From Annulohypoxylon bovei var. microspora (taxonomy: Eukaryota > Ascomycota > Sordariomycetes > Xylariales > Hypoxylaceae), in assembly GCA_022836615.1 (NCBI GenBank), contig MU405254.1:1-64000 (forward strand): 64,000 nt of DNA, written 5' to 3'. The position numbers and the translations under genes were made by a program. Under the pieces are notes generated by a model, which was not told where the DNA came from, made no database searches, and saw only the letters and a list, made by a program, of their open reading frames with translations. Shown here piece after piece: positions 1-9,514 of this stretch (positions are counted from its first letter, which is position 1; each line of letters opens with the position of its first letter).

Positions 1-1452
1 ATCACCACTACTTCACTGTTGGTTAACAGTTGATACACTTCGTTCTGGCATTCACTCTATGTATGACAACCTAAGGGGCCCACATATTCTGACATATAAT
101 TTTATAATTTTATAATTAAAATAATTAATAATTAAAATAATTAATAATTAAAATAATTTAATAATTTAATAATTATAATAATTTTATTAAAGCTTTATTA
201 TAATAATTAATTAACTAAGGCTTTACAATGGTTAATTAAGCTTTATAATGGTTAAGTTAAATAAGAGGTTTTCATTAAAAAACCCTTGCAATGGTAGGGT
301 GTGGATCCTTTAATTTGTGGAGCAATGGTCAATTCATTTATATTCCCAGCAAAGACATATCGAGGCGTCTATTGAAAGAATTAGGAAGTTGGTATGTTGT
401 TGTTTCAAGTTTCAAAAAGCTAAGCCCTGTCGGAAAGAGTGTTAAGTTAATAGCCAATCACATCTTGTCATTCTCTTATTACGTAGCTGCTAAAGATTAT
501 CGGCAAGGGTCCCTGAAACCCCTGAAAATCCATTCGACCTTCTGGACCATCGCGGGGCTTTCTTTGACGACATGTCCTTCCTAAAAGACACCACAATTCT
601 TCAGCGTCACGGCCCGAGGATCTGTTGTACAAATCATTGACATTACTTGACCTACAAAGCTGATGGATTCAGACTATGACCGTATTGTTACCAAGTCAAC
701 TCCAGGCCATTCCTTGCTCATTTCCCCCATATGTAGAATCCGTGATTAGCAAAACATCCCGCCCTGGAGATCGCTTTACGCCTCCCGGACGATCTTGCTA
801 ACCAACCAAGGCATATACAATTACCATCGCCATGTGGCACCCGGGGCTGTCGATTACGACAGGGGATATCAAGTTTTCTATTGTGAGAACTAATAAACAC
901 GATACATCATGGAGGAATGTAGCCATTCTTTGTGCGCCCCCCCCCCATGACAGTTTAGAGATCTGGATATAATGCTATTGTTTCCCTCGTCCCTCTTCTC
1001 TCTTACCTCTTACAATAGACTCACGGGGATGAGTAAATCCACGTCATAAGTCATACTTTCTCTTTTTTTTTGTTCACCAGCGTTGATTGCTCTTTCCTTT
1101 TTTGCCTCTTATTCGTTCCTTTCCTGGAATATTGTGAATCTGAACAACTATCACATTCGTCTGTTGTTCGACTTGACACACATCACTCGTATAATTTTGT
1201 CCTTCATTACCTATTACCTAGAAGACGACGTCATCTCTTTCTGTACTGTTCCCTACGATAGACTGTACATTTCATTCGCTTCTCCAGCCTCCTAAGAAAC
1301 GTCTGCTACTACATTACATATAGTGTTCTCCTCGACTCGAAGTACAAGAAACAAATCGAGAACACAAAATTAAACTCGCAATTTCCGAACATCTATACAA
1401 ACTGAGATCGCTGCGCGATACTACCATTCTTTTTTCACCAGTACACACGAAT
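1..1452. other. AT-rich, gene-free left edge
   Basis: Positions about 91-280 are almost pure A/T, with repeated AATTAAAATAAT-type units and two near-copies of GCTTTAYAATGGTTAA (around 220-255), which differ at one C/T position. This looks like a decayed, possibly RIP-mutated repeat. A run of ten C lies near 937-946. Short open frames here (for example 291-584) have no recognisable features. The part just before 1453 presumably holds the promoter and 5' UTR of the GH76 gene. Confidence 0.6.
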
Positions 1453-3016
1453 ATGCATATGAAATCTGTTCGCGCTGCCGCGCTGGCAGCGGCATTTACG
1501 CTGCCGAAAGACATCAACATCAATGACACCGCATCTATCCGGAGCGTTGCTGGCACGCTTGCCTGGGAACTGATGGCTTGGTACTCCGGAAACGTGACGA
1601 ACACCCCAGAAGTATGAGATATTCCATCTCCTGATACTGTCTCGCCTCGTCTAAGCTAAAGCTAACCCGTTGTCTTGTAGACTATTGCTGTTTTCCCTGA
1701 ACCATACTGTAAGACTTAACAACCAGCATTCTCATCTTACCAATGAAACACCGCTAATATAAAACACAGACTGGTGGGAAGCAGGTGCTGCTTGGGGTGC
1801 CATGTTGGACTATTCCGCGTACACAGGCGATTCTAGCTACGATAACGTCATCTCGCAGGCATTGTTGTCTCAGGTTGGACCCAAGTTTGATTTCATGGTA
1901 CCAGAACATTACGGGTCGGAAGGAAACGACGATCAAGCCTTCTGGTCTTTTGCCATCCTCAACGCTGCCGAGCGGAACTTCCCACAGCCCGACGACAGCA
2001 TCCCCCCGTGGCTTGATATCGCGGCCAATATCTGGAATTCTATGGTCGTGAGGTGGAACACGACAACTTGCGGCGGTGGGCTCCCATGGCAGATCTTCGA
2101 ATCTAATCCCAACGGCATGAATTATAAGAACAGCGTCTCCAACGGCGGCTTCTTCCAGATGTCGGCGCGCCTCGCTCGGGCCACCGGGAACAACACGTAT
2201 CTAGAATGGGCGCAGAAAGTCTGGGACTGGTCTGAGACGGTGGGCTTCGTGGACAACAGCTTCAACGTGTACGACGGTGCCGACGGTAAGAACAATTGCC
2301 TCGTAAACAAGCTGTCGTTCTCGTACGCGCAGGGCATCTACCTGTACGGCGCCGCGGTGTTGTACAACTACACGAACGGTAACAAGACGTGGGGGGATCG
2401 CACGGCGGGCCTACTTCAAGCAGCAGACTCGTACTTCAGCCCGTACCCCAACGCCACGAACATCATGTTCGAGCACGCGTGCGAGCCGTACGAGAAGTGC
2501 AACAACGACATGAAGACGTTCAAGGGCTACCTGGCCCGCTTCATGTGGGCAACGACGCGTATGATGCCCTCGACCCTGCCCCGTGTCCAGACCCTCCTCA
2601 ACGCCTCGGCCATCGCCGCCGCCAACGCGTGCTCCGGTGGCGAAAACGGCACCGTGTGCGGCCAGAAATGGTATGTCGGCGGCTTCGACAACGTCACGGG
2701 CTTGGGCCAGCAGATGACGGCGCTGGAGACTGTCCAGGGCCTGCTCGCGCAAGAGGCCGCGCCCCCGTTCAAGGCGGGCCAGATCAAGCACATCAAGGGT
2801 GTACAGAGTTCGTCATCCACGGTTTCGGTGGTGTCGACAGTAGCAGTAGCACCGACTTCGTCGTCGTCGTTGCCGACGGTGGTATCGACGGCGGTACCCA
2901 CGCTTACGGCGTCGCCTACTTCGACGATACGGTTGAGCGCTGCGGGCGGCTTGTCTGTCGACTGGCGATTGACGCTGCTACTTTTGGGCCCCGTTGTAGT
3001 TTTAGGCCTAGCATGA
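1453..3016 (+). CDS. GPI-anchored GH76 mannan endo-1,6-alpha-mannosidase (Dfg5/Dcw1 family)
   Basis: Cell-wall enzyme of glycoside hydrolase family 76. In yeasts Dfg5/Dcw1 trim the GPI glycan and link GPI proteins to wall glucan. Exons are 1453-1611, 1681-1708 and 1770-3016; introns of 69 and 61 bp have GTATGA/GTAAGA donors and GCTAAC/GCTAAT branch points. The product is about 477 aa; a second in-frame ATG at 1459 begins the likely signal peptide (MKSVRAAALAAAFTLP). The spliced product reads EPYYWWEAGAAWGAMLDY, the family hallmark. The catalytic Asp pair is in GNDDQAFW (about D116-D117), followed by the CGGGLPW and NGGFFQMSARLA motifs. Several N-glycosylation sequons are visible. The C-terminus has a Ser/Thr-rich linker and ends in a hydrophobic tail (LTLLLLGPVVVLGLA), as expected for GPI attachment. 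The exact N-terminus is the least certain part. Confidence 0.92.
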
Positions 3017-3681
3017 TGGGACGATTTGATTTTGTAGGAGGGTGTAAGAGGCGGGTCATCGACATAGCAATTGGCGTTTAGGTTCCCCTCCTGGTCGCTT
3101 GACTGGAAGCTGGGAGGGTGGTTGAATTACTTGGCTTCGTAGGATACCATATTTAGACTTGCAATCAGATTATTAAAATTTTCTACAATATGTTCTTCCG
3201 GTGCGATTTTACAAGAAATGTTTATTTGAATCTCGATTAGAAAGAGCCAGTCGTGGTTTATGTGTGCCATCATTCCAATTCTAGTCCGGATCATGTGTGT
3301 GATATACTTGTTCTATTCATATATATCATGTAACTACCTAGACACTCATCCAAACTCCGTATTTTGAGAATAACTTCCTCTTTATAGTAGGTACCTAGCG
3401 ATGCCTCGTAAAATTAGGTACGTAACGTCCCCCGTTCCCTATACCCCATCACTAACTGGTGTTAGAGATTATTGACGTCCATCGTCAGCCCTCTAGCGGC
3501 GTCTTCTCGTGTTATTATTGAAACGACCACTAATAGAAGAACACATAACAAACACTGCAGCAAGAATGATAAAAGAGAAGGATTCCGTTTTATATATTGG
3601 CTTTCGGCATTTAATGTGCGCGCGCCTGAACAGCTATTTTATTAGTGCCGAGCAGCAAAAGCGCGGTTGGGGGTGGTTTAC
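3017..3681. other. Convergent intergenic region
   Basis: Lies between the 3' ends of the GH76 gene and the F-box gene. AT-rich, with no convincing ORF. It should hold both 3' UTRs. Confidence 0.6.
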
Positions 3682-5118
3682 TTACGATTGTCCGTAACAG
3701 ACGTACGTGTGTGGTCTTTTATAGTAGTTCATGCAATCCACGTTCTTGCACGGGGGTAAGGCGTGCTCCTTGTGCGGATGAGGGTATGTGTCGGGATCCA
3801 TCGCGTAGAGCCACTCGTGGGTTGGGGTGGGGTGCTTGTTGCCTCTCTTCTTGTAGACTAGGATGTCTCGCTGGTAGATGGTAATCAGACATGCTGGATT
3901 ATAAAAACCCTGAGGCCAATGTTTTATATGATCTACCCGGTGACCATTCAGACCATATCCGTGATTTCTCTGTAGGTCATGATAAGAGTGGCATCCATGT
4001 TGCCAGAGATCGTTGACGTTGTCCCAGTCCTCTGTTGGGCTCGTAATTCCTGGACCTTCGACCTGCTGCCCTGTCTCGTAGTGAAGACAGCGACAGGTTT
4101 TAGGGTCAAAGCAGGCCATCTCGGGTAAAGGATCTGAAGGGCTAGAAGGCAGGAAGATGCTGGCTGCTCCCTCTCGATACCTCCTGAACAACTCCCTCAT
4201 TTCCGGTGCAGGCACCTGCCGATCCGTGATGGTAAAGGTATCGAGGTCGCTATGGGGTGCCCATTCTAGACAGAGAATAATTCGCCTACTGTCACATTTG
4301 GAATCCCGAAGACGGGCTCGGGGCCAGGTCGGGGGTTGATCCGGCATGCAGCGGATATCGTGACTCGGATGGTGGCACTCTATATTGAAAGCGTTGTAAC
4401 AGGCCTGCCAGTTTCCAGGATTGCATATTGCCCATCTCGTTATATGTTCCTCAATCTTAGCCCAGGGGATATGGACGTGCTCGCACAACTGTACAGATCC
4501 TTCATGGCCTAAGCAATTTGGCGTTTTTGAATCGGCTTCATGCTGGGAGAAGGATAGCACATCGTGGTATTTATTGCAGGCATAACAGAATTTCTCCGAA
4601 CCAGTACAGGAGCGAAACTTGCAATGCCTTTTAAATACTCGGCGGTCGTCGTAATCAGAGCACAAGAAATGGACTATCCGTCTGAAGAATCCCCTGATGG
4701 GGGCATCGCAGAACATATAGCAGCGCAGGCACATCCCATCCTTTTGCAAGAGATGTTTTAGCTCATTCGCCTGGTACAGGGTAAGATGGTAGTCATTCTC
4801 GACATTGTGGTGAAATGGAGATCTCTTTTCGCTTGCTACGCGTTTCCAGAAGCGCGTCTCAAAGATAATACGCCGGAATGTCCTAGAGACACGTCGGAGA
4901 CAGCATAGACTAACAACATCGTTATCGTCAAAGGAGTCTAATATGTTAAGCAGGATTTCTTCTGGTAGTCGGGCGAGGAGACTGTATCTGTTGTTGTACT
5001 CCTGTGCGGCCATCCAGGGGTCCATGGTCTGCTCTAAGTTACTTAGAGTGACAGCCATTGAAGACCTCCCCTGTGACCCTAGTAGCCATGTCTGAAACCC
5101 TTGTATGTAAGTATACAT
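3682..5118 (-). CDS. F-box domain protein
   Basis: Single-exon 478-residue protein. An F-box lies at about residues 49-93, beginning LARLPEEILLNILDSFDDND and continuing through VSLCCLRRVSRTFRRIIFETRFWKR. F-box proteins bind Skp1 and recruit substrates to SCF ubiquitin ligases; this role is inferred from the domain alone. The remainder is rich in Cys, His and Trp (CLRCYMFC, CKFRSCTGSEKFCYACNKYH, further paired Cys), which suggests a metal-binding or disulfide-rich substrate module that I do not recognise. A second Met at residue 21 (MAVTLSNLEQ) is an alternative start. The gene is transcribed away from HIS5 across a 0.94 kb shared upstream region. Confidence 0.85.
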   Translation of the reverse strand: MYTYIQGFQTWLLGSQGRSSMAVTLSNLEQTMDPWMAAQEYNNRYSLLARLPEEILLNILDSFDDNDVVSLCCLRRVSRTFRRIIFETRFWKRVASEKRSPFHHNVENDYHLTLYQANELKHLLQKDGMCLRCYMFCDAPIRGFFRRIVHFLCSDYDDRRVFKRHCKFRSCTGSEKFCYACNKYHDVLSFSQHEADSKTPNCLGHEGSVQLCEHVHIPWAKIEEHITRWAICNPGNWQACYNAFNIECHHPSHDIRCMPDQPPTWPRARLRDSKCDSRRIILCLEWAPHSDLDTFTITDRQVPAPEMRELFRRYREGAASIFLPSSPSDPLPEMACFDPKTCRCLHYETGQQVEGPGITSPTEDWDNVNDLWQHGCHSYHDLQRNHGYGLNGHRVDHIKHWPQGFYNPACLITIYQRDILVYKKRGNKHPTPTHEWLYAMDPDTYPHPHKEHALPPCKNVDCMNYYKRPHTYVCYGQS

Positions 5119-6062
5119 GTTGATAGATTAGTATTGGAAGAATATTGAAAACCTGCGTTAGAAGTAAAGTGAAGTTAGACGGTCCTAATGAAATACTCGA
5201 GTAGACCATTTCTCTTCATATGGCCGTCCTAGGCTTTTTTATAGGTGAATTGCTAGATACTGGTGATAGACTAGTAATTCTAACGCAGTGGCTTGGTGTT
5301 ATGGTGATAGCTATTGAACTACAAAACGCCATTACTTGATGGGCACAGCACCTTCGACATACAAACTCTGATGAATAGTAGCCGGGGTCATCGCGTCTGT
5401 GGAAAAGGAAGACGCCACCACAAGCAATGCGGCATACTCCCCGCTGCTTCACTGAACGGGTTGTCAAGCATCTTGACTTTATTCGGTAATATAACCACGT
5501 CTCAGGCTAGAAATATTAGAGATAAATATATTTATTTCAAATTATTCGAACGTAAATCTTTAAGGTTAATTTCCTTGAGTGCTAGACGGCCTCATACAAG
5601 TATAGCTAACCAGAACTTAAGTTAAAGATGATGGTAAGCTTCCTAGTAGGAAGACATGTTATACTAGGTAAGAGGAAATAAGTTTTAAGAAAATGAAGTT
5701 AAAGTTGGTTATGTGAGATTAATCGTCATTTATCTCCATTTATATAGCGTCGACAAGCCTAAATGGGATATAAGCTAATGAAGATAGGTATGCATATAGA
5801 CGGTATCATAACCCCACCTAATGTGTCAATTGAAGTTTTATTTCAAACTCCTCCGATCGGACACTCGACTGTGCTGTGACGATACTGATGAAATAAACCC
5901 CTGCGATTTGATCAGTGACTCACTACAATCCTCGAAATAAACTTATAAATACATATATTCTTACGAGAAGGTATCAATCGATATAAGTGAAGTGAGATTC
6001 AAGTGTGACCGGCTTCTGGAGGATAGCAACGCCAGGGTTGCTGGTTATTATCTGAGTTAATC
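5119..6062. promoter_or_regulatory. Divergent promoter region, F-box gene and HIS5
   Basis: A 944 bp AT-rich region between two divergently transcribed genes, with no convincing ORF. It contains the TGACTCA element listed separately and probably both 5' UTRs. Confidence 0.6.
5916..5922. promoter_or_regulatory. CPC1/Gcn4-type site TGACTCA upstream of HIS5
   Basis: A perfect TGACTCA lies 141 bp upstream of the HIS5 start codon. This is the core site of the bZIP activator Gcn4 (CPC1/CpcA in filamentous fungi), which controls amino-acid biosynthesis genes during starvation. Its position before a histidine gene makes a functional role likely, though the match is only 7 bp. Confidence 0.65.
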
Positions 6063-7394
6063 ATGTCCCCCTTCAATATCGAGACATGCGCTCGACCTAA
6101 CATATTGGCTTTGGAGCCGTACCGTTGCGCGCGAGAGTAAGATTCAGCCATACCAGATCATACAATGGTAATCGAACTTTATACTTATACCTATCATAGT
6201 GACTATAAGGACGACGGCACCAACATTCTCCTTGACGCCAACGAGAATGCATGTGGACCGTCGCTAACTCCCGCCGCAGTGTCGGCTGTGTCAAACAGCT
6301 CTGGCGTGGAGATAGACTTTTTGGGCTTGCACAGATATCCGGATCCTCACCAACGGGATCTGAAACAGTTGCTCTGCGACCTGCGCAACACCCACCACCA
6401 CACCGATAAGGCCATCACCCCGGACAACCTATTTGTTGGCGTGGGCAGCGACGAGATTATCGATGCGTTGCTAAGATGCTTCTGCATACCCGGCAAAGAC
6501 CGCATTGTGGTGTGCCCCCCAACGTATGGCATGTACTCCGTGTCTGCGCAAGTCAACGACGTAGGCCTAGTCAAGGTCCCTCTGCTTGCGGCGCCGACAT
6601 TCGGGCTCGACGTCGCTAAGGTAATGGAAGCGCTCTCAACCGAGCAGAACGTCAAGATGGTCTACATATGCTCCCCGGGGAACCCAACCGGCTCGATAAT
6701 AGCCAAGGAGGACCTACGGCAGATCTTGGAACACCCGACGTGGAACGGCGTGGTGGTCCTGGATGAGGCGTATATCGACTTCGCGCCAGAGGGCTCGTCG
6801 CTAGCGGAGTGGGCTGCCGAGTGGCCTAACCTGGTCGTCATGCAGACGCTCTCCAAGGCCTTCGGCATGGCGGGCATCCGGCTCGGCGCCGCGTTCACAG
6901 CGCCGCCCATCGCGCTCCTGCTCAACAACCTCAAGGCGCCGTACAACATATCCAGCCCGACCAGCGCGCTCGCGTCCTACGTCGTCGCGGGAGACGGGCT
7001 GGCGGTCATGCGCGCGAACAGGGAGAAGCTGGTGCGGCAGCGGGATAGGTTGGTCGCGGAGCTGCCGAAGATCAAGGGCGTAGGTCGCCTGCGCGGCGGC
7101 ACGGCGAGCAACTTCCTGCTGTTCGAGATGCTGAACGCGAGCGGCGAGCCGGATAACACGGTTGCGCTGGCCGTGTACGAGACGCTGGCCGAGAACAAGG
7201 GCGTGGTGGTACGGTTTAGGGGTAAGGAGCATGGGTGTCTCGGGTGCCTGCGGATCACGGTCGGCACCGAGGAAGAGGTTACAAGGTTTCTAAAGGCTAT
7301 AGGACAGGCGCTTGTCGAGGTCAACGGGGGAAAGACAACGGTGCCGGCGGATGAGGCTAAGAGAGAAACGGAAGCGAATAATGTTATAGCATAA
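6063..7394 (+). CDS. HIS5: Histidinol-phosphate aminotransferase
   Basis: PLP-dependent class I/II aminotransferase that converts imidazole-acetol phosphate plus glutamate to histidinol phosphate in histidine synthesis. Exons are 6063-6136 and 6200-7394 with one 63 bp intron, giving 422 aa. I chose the upstream ATG because it encodes MSPFNIETCARPNILALEPY, the conserved family N-terminus; splicing then yields YRCARDDYKDDGTNILLDAN. The ATG at 6165 lies inside the intron and would replace that N-terminus with unrelated residues. Visible motifs are LDANENACGP, SPGNPTGS, VVLDEAYIDFAPE and the PLP-lysine motif TLSKAFGMAGIRLG (about K244), then C-terminal CLRITVGTEEE. The 3' half is notably GC-rich. 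The upstream TGACTCA suggests cross-pathway control. Confidence 0.95.
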
Positions 7395-7830
7395 TTACCT
7401 ACCTAGGTACCTACCTAAAATGTGGAATGGTTAGAAAAAGGTTCTGGATAGAAAAGGGGGGGTTATAGATCCATAAAGGAAATACTGCGCTTTGAAACGC
7501 CTCATAAAAAAAAGCAATCATGATTTCTTGATATATAACTCAGGGGATAGTAGGCAGTAAATGTATATGATTTAGTTGCATAAATATAATTAAGTATATG
7601 TTTAACTGAATAGTCAAGTGGGTATGATATCTTAGTAAATACATATATGGACGTAATTCTGCATCCTGAAATTTCTAAGTTGGGCTTCTTATTTGAAAAT
7701 CAATGCTCAGTTTTCGTGGCGTTGCTCAAGCGATATTTTAATAGCGCACTACTACGCTTAGTCATAGACAATTTGAGTAGAAGGCGACATAAGGCGAATT
7801 AAATAATCAGGGGTTGGGAAAAGACTCATC
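7395..7830 (+). other. Intergenic region HIS5-CNS1
   Basis: 436 bp between two tandem genes. It begins with a TAGGTACCTA-rich run (7395-7418) and is otherwise AT-rich. It probably holds the HIS5 3' UTR and the CNS1 promoter. Confidence 0.55.
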
Positions 7831-9078
7831 ATGAATATTGAACAGATCTCAGACGAGGTCGCAGATCGCCTCAAAATCTCCCAAGGAGAAGGTGACAAAT
7901 CTCAGTCGCAAGAAGAGCCAACACAATCTCCATCGCAAAATGCTTCAACCACAGCATCAGCAGCCGTTTTCCCGGAGCTCTCGCCTGGCCGGGCCATGAC
8001 TCAGAAGAAAACAGTAGACGAGGTGGTAGCCGAACTAAAGAAAACCCCGTTCTTCATGACAGAGCTAGAAGAGAACGACGACACCGAAGCCTTCAAAGCG
8101 CTCGCTTACGAGGGAACACCCTTCGAAGTCGCCTCCGAGTTCAAGGACCGAGGCAACGAGTGCTTCCGCACGAAGCGCTGGGCCGACGCCAAGGAGTTCT
8201 ACACCAAAGGCGTGCTAGTGCTCGCGGCCGAGGAGCGCAAGCGCGCGAAAGGAGAGCACGACCCCGAGGCCACGGAAGACGACATCAAGGGCCAGAGAAG
8301 CGTGCTCGAGTCCCTGTACGTAAACCGCGCGGCATGCCACCTCGAGCTGCGGAACTACCGCAGCTGCTGGCTAGACGGCGCGGCGGCCCTGCGCCTCAAC
8401 GACACGAACGTCAAGGCGTACTACCGCTCCGCGAAGGCGTTCCTAGCCGTAAACCGCATCGCGGAGGCGGACGACGCGTGCGCGCGCGGCCTAGCCGTCG
8501 ACGAGAGCAACAAGCCGCTCCGGGCGGTGGCGCAGGACATCGTCAAGAAGCACGCGGAGGTCGCCGCGAGGCAGAAGAAGGAGGGCGAGAGGCTCGCGCG
8601 CGAGAAGAGGAGGGCGTACCTCGTGAGGGCGGCCCTCAAGGCGCGCGGGATCCGGACCCGGGCCACGGCCCAGCCGCCGGAGATGGAGGACGCGGGGCTG
8701 CGGCTGGTGCCCGACCCGGACGACCCGCGCAGCTCGCTGAGCTTCCCCGCCGTGCTGCTGTACCCCGAGCACCTGCAGTCCGACTTCGTCAAGGCGTTCG
8801 GCGAGACGGAGACCCTGGCCGACCACATGGCGTACGTCTTCCCGCTGCCGTGGGACGCGGCGCGCGAGTACACGCTCGCGGACGTGGAGTGCTACATGGA
8901 GACGCTGGGCGGAGGGCTCATCAAGGTCGGCAAGAAGGTGCCGCTGCTGAAGGTGCTGTGCGGGAACGTCGAGGTCGTCGACGAGGTCGTCAGGGTCTTC
9001 GTGCTCCCGAAGGCGAAGGCCGCGGCTTGGGTGCAGGAGTTCAAGACTAAGAAGGCGGCAGAGAAGGGAGCTGGCTAG
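7831..9078 (+). CDS. CNS1: Hsp90 co-chaperone Cns1/TTC4 (TPR protein)
   Basis: Cytosolic co-chaperone of Hsp90/Hsp70; Cns1 is essential in yeast and TTC4 is the animal counterpart. Single exon, 415 aa. After a disordered Ser/Gln-rich N-terminus comes the family segment KKTPFFMTELEEND (about residues 70-83). A three-repeat TPR domain follows at about 95-235 (ASEFKDRGNECFRTKRWADAKEFYTKG; ESLYVNRAACHLELRNYRSC; NVKAYYRSAKAFLAVNRIAEADDAC). Then comes a charged helix (about 240-270) and the C-terminal wheel-type domain (about 285-405). An internal ATG at 7996 (MTQKKTVDEV) is an alternative start. From about 8150 onward the coding strand is very GC-rich, which creates long overlapping open frames on both strands that I treat as artefacts. 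Confidence 0.92.
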   Translation: MNIEQISDEVADRLKISQGEGDKSQSQEEPTQSPSQNASTTASAAVFPELSPGRAMTQKKTVDEVVAELKKTPFFMTELEENDDTEAFKALAYEGTPFEVASEFKDRGNECFRTKRWADAKEFYTKGVLVLAAEERKRAKGEHDPEATEDDIKGQRSVLESLYVNRAACHLELRNYRSCWLDGAAALRLNDTNVKAYYRSAKAFLAVNRIAEADDACARGLAVDESNKPLRAVAQDIVKKHAEVAARQKKEGERLAREKRRAYLVRAALKARGIRTRATAQPPEMEDAGLRLVPDPDDPRSSLSFPAVLLYPEHLQSDFVKAFGETETLADHMAYVFPLPWDAAREYTLADVECYMETLGGGLIKVGKKVPLLKVLCGNVEVVDEVVRVFVLPKAKAAAWVQEFKTKKAAEKGAG

Positions 9079-9514
9079 ACCACCTATGGATACCAAAGTA
9101 GACCAAAAAAAATTGGGACACAAGAGAGACGCTTGTCTGCACTTAAGGTTGTCAGGTACCTACATATCTACGTGGTAAGTAGTGATGTAGTGATGGGACC
9201 GTTTCTAATTGTTAAGTTTTCTTTTCATTTAACGCAACGACGGCTGGCAGGAGGGTAAAACGACCATGGCCCGCCTATCTAGATACTTTGTAGAGTGCCA
9301 CCCTACCCAATTTTGATGCCCAGAGATCCAAACTCCAGCAACCCGTACCGTCAACAGATCCCGCCCAGTTCAGGTTTGACCAACCCGTCTATCCGTAGCG
9401 AAACGGAGTAATCTGTCTATCCAGACACCACTATTGAAAGACGCCGTAGGTAGACATTGCCACCCTTTTCCGACCTTCTAATTCCCATCTTCTAATAGAT
9501 AGGTACCCAGACAC
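9079..9514. other. Convergent intergenic region
   Basis: 436 bp between the 3' ends of CNS1 and the APSES gene. I see no gene. It probably contains both 3' UTRs. Confidence 0.55.

Noticed and set aside
291..584. 97-codon plus frame near the left edge
   Set aside because: No domain, no splice partner, composition like random AT-rich DNA.
6165..6199. HIS5 starting at the ATG at 6165
   Set aside because: This ATG lies in the intron; the upstream exon at 6063 restores the conserved family N-terminus.
8160..9050. 296-codon plus frame and long minus frames (8421-8873, 8491-9123) overlapping CNS1
   Set aside because: They are Arg/Gly/Ala-rich shadow frames caused by the high GC content of CNS1, which has clear TPR and wheel-domain homology.
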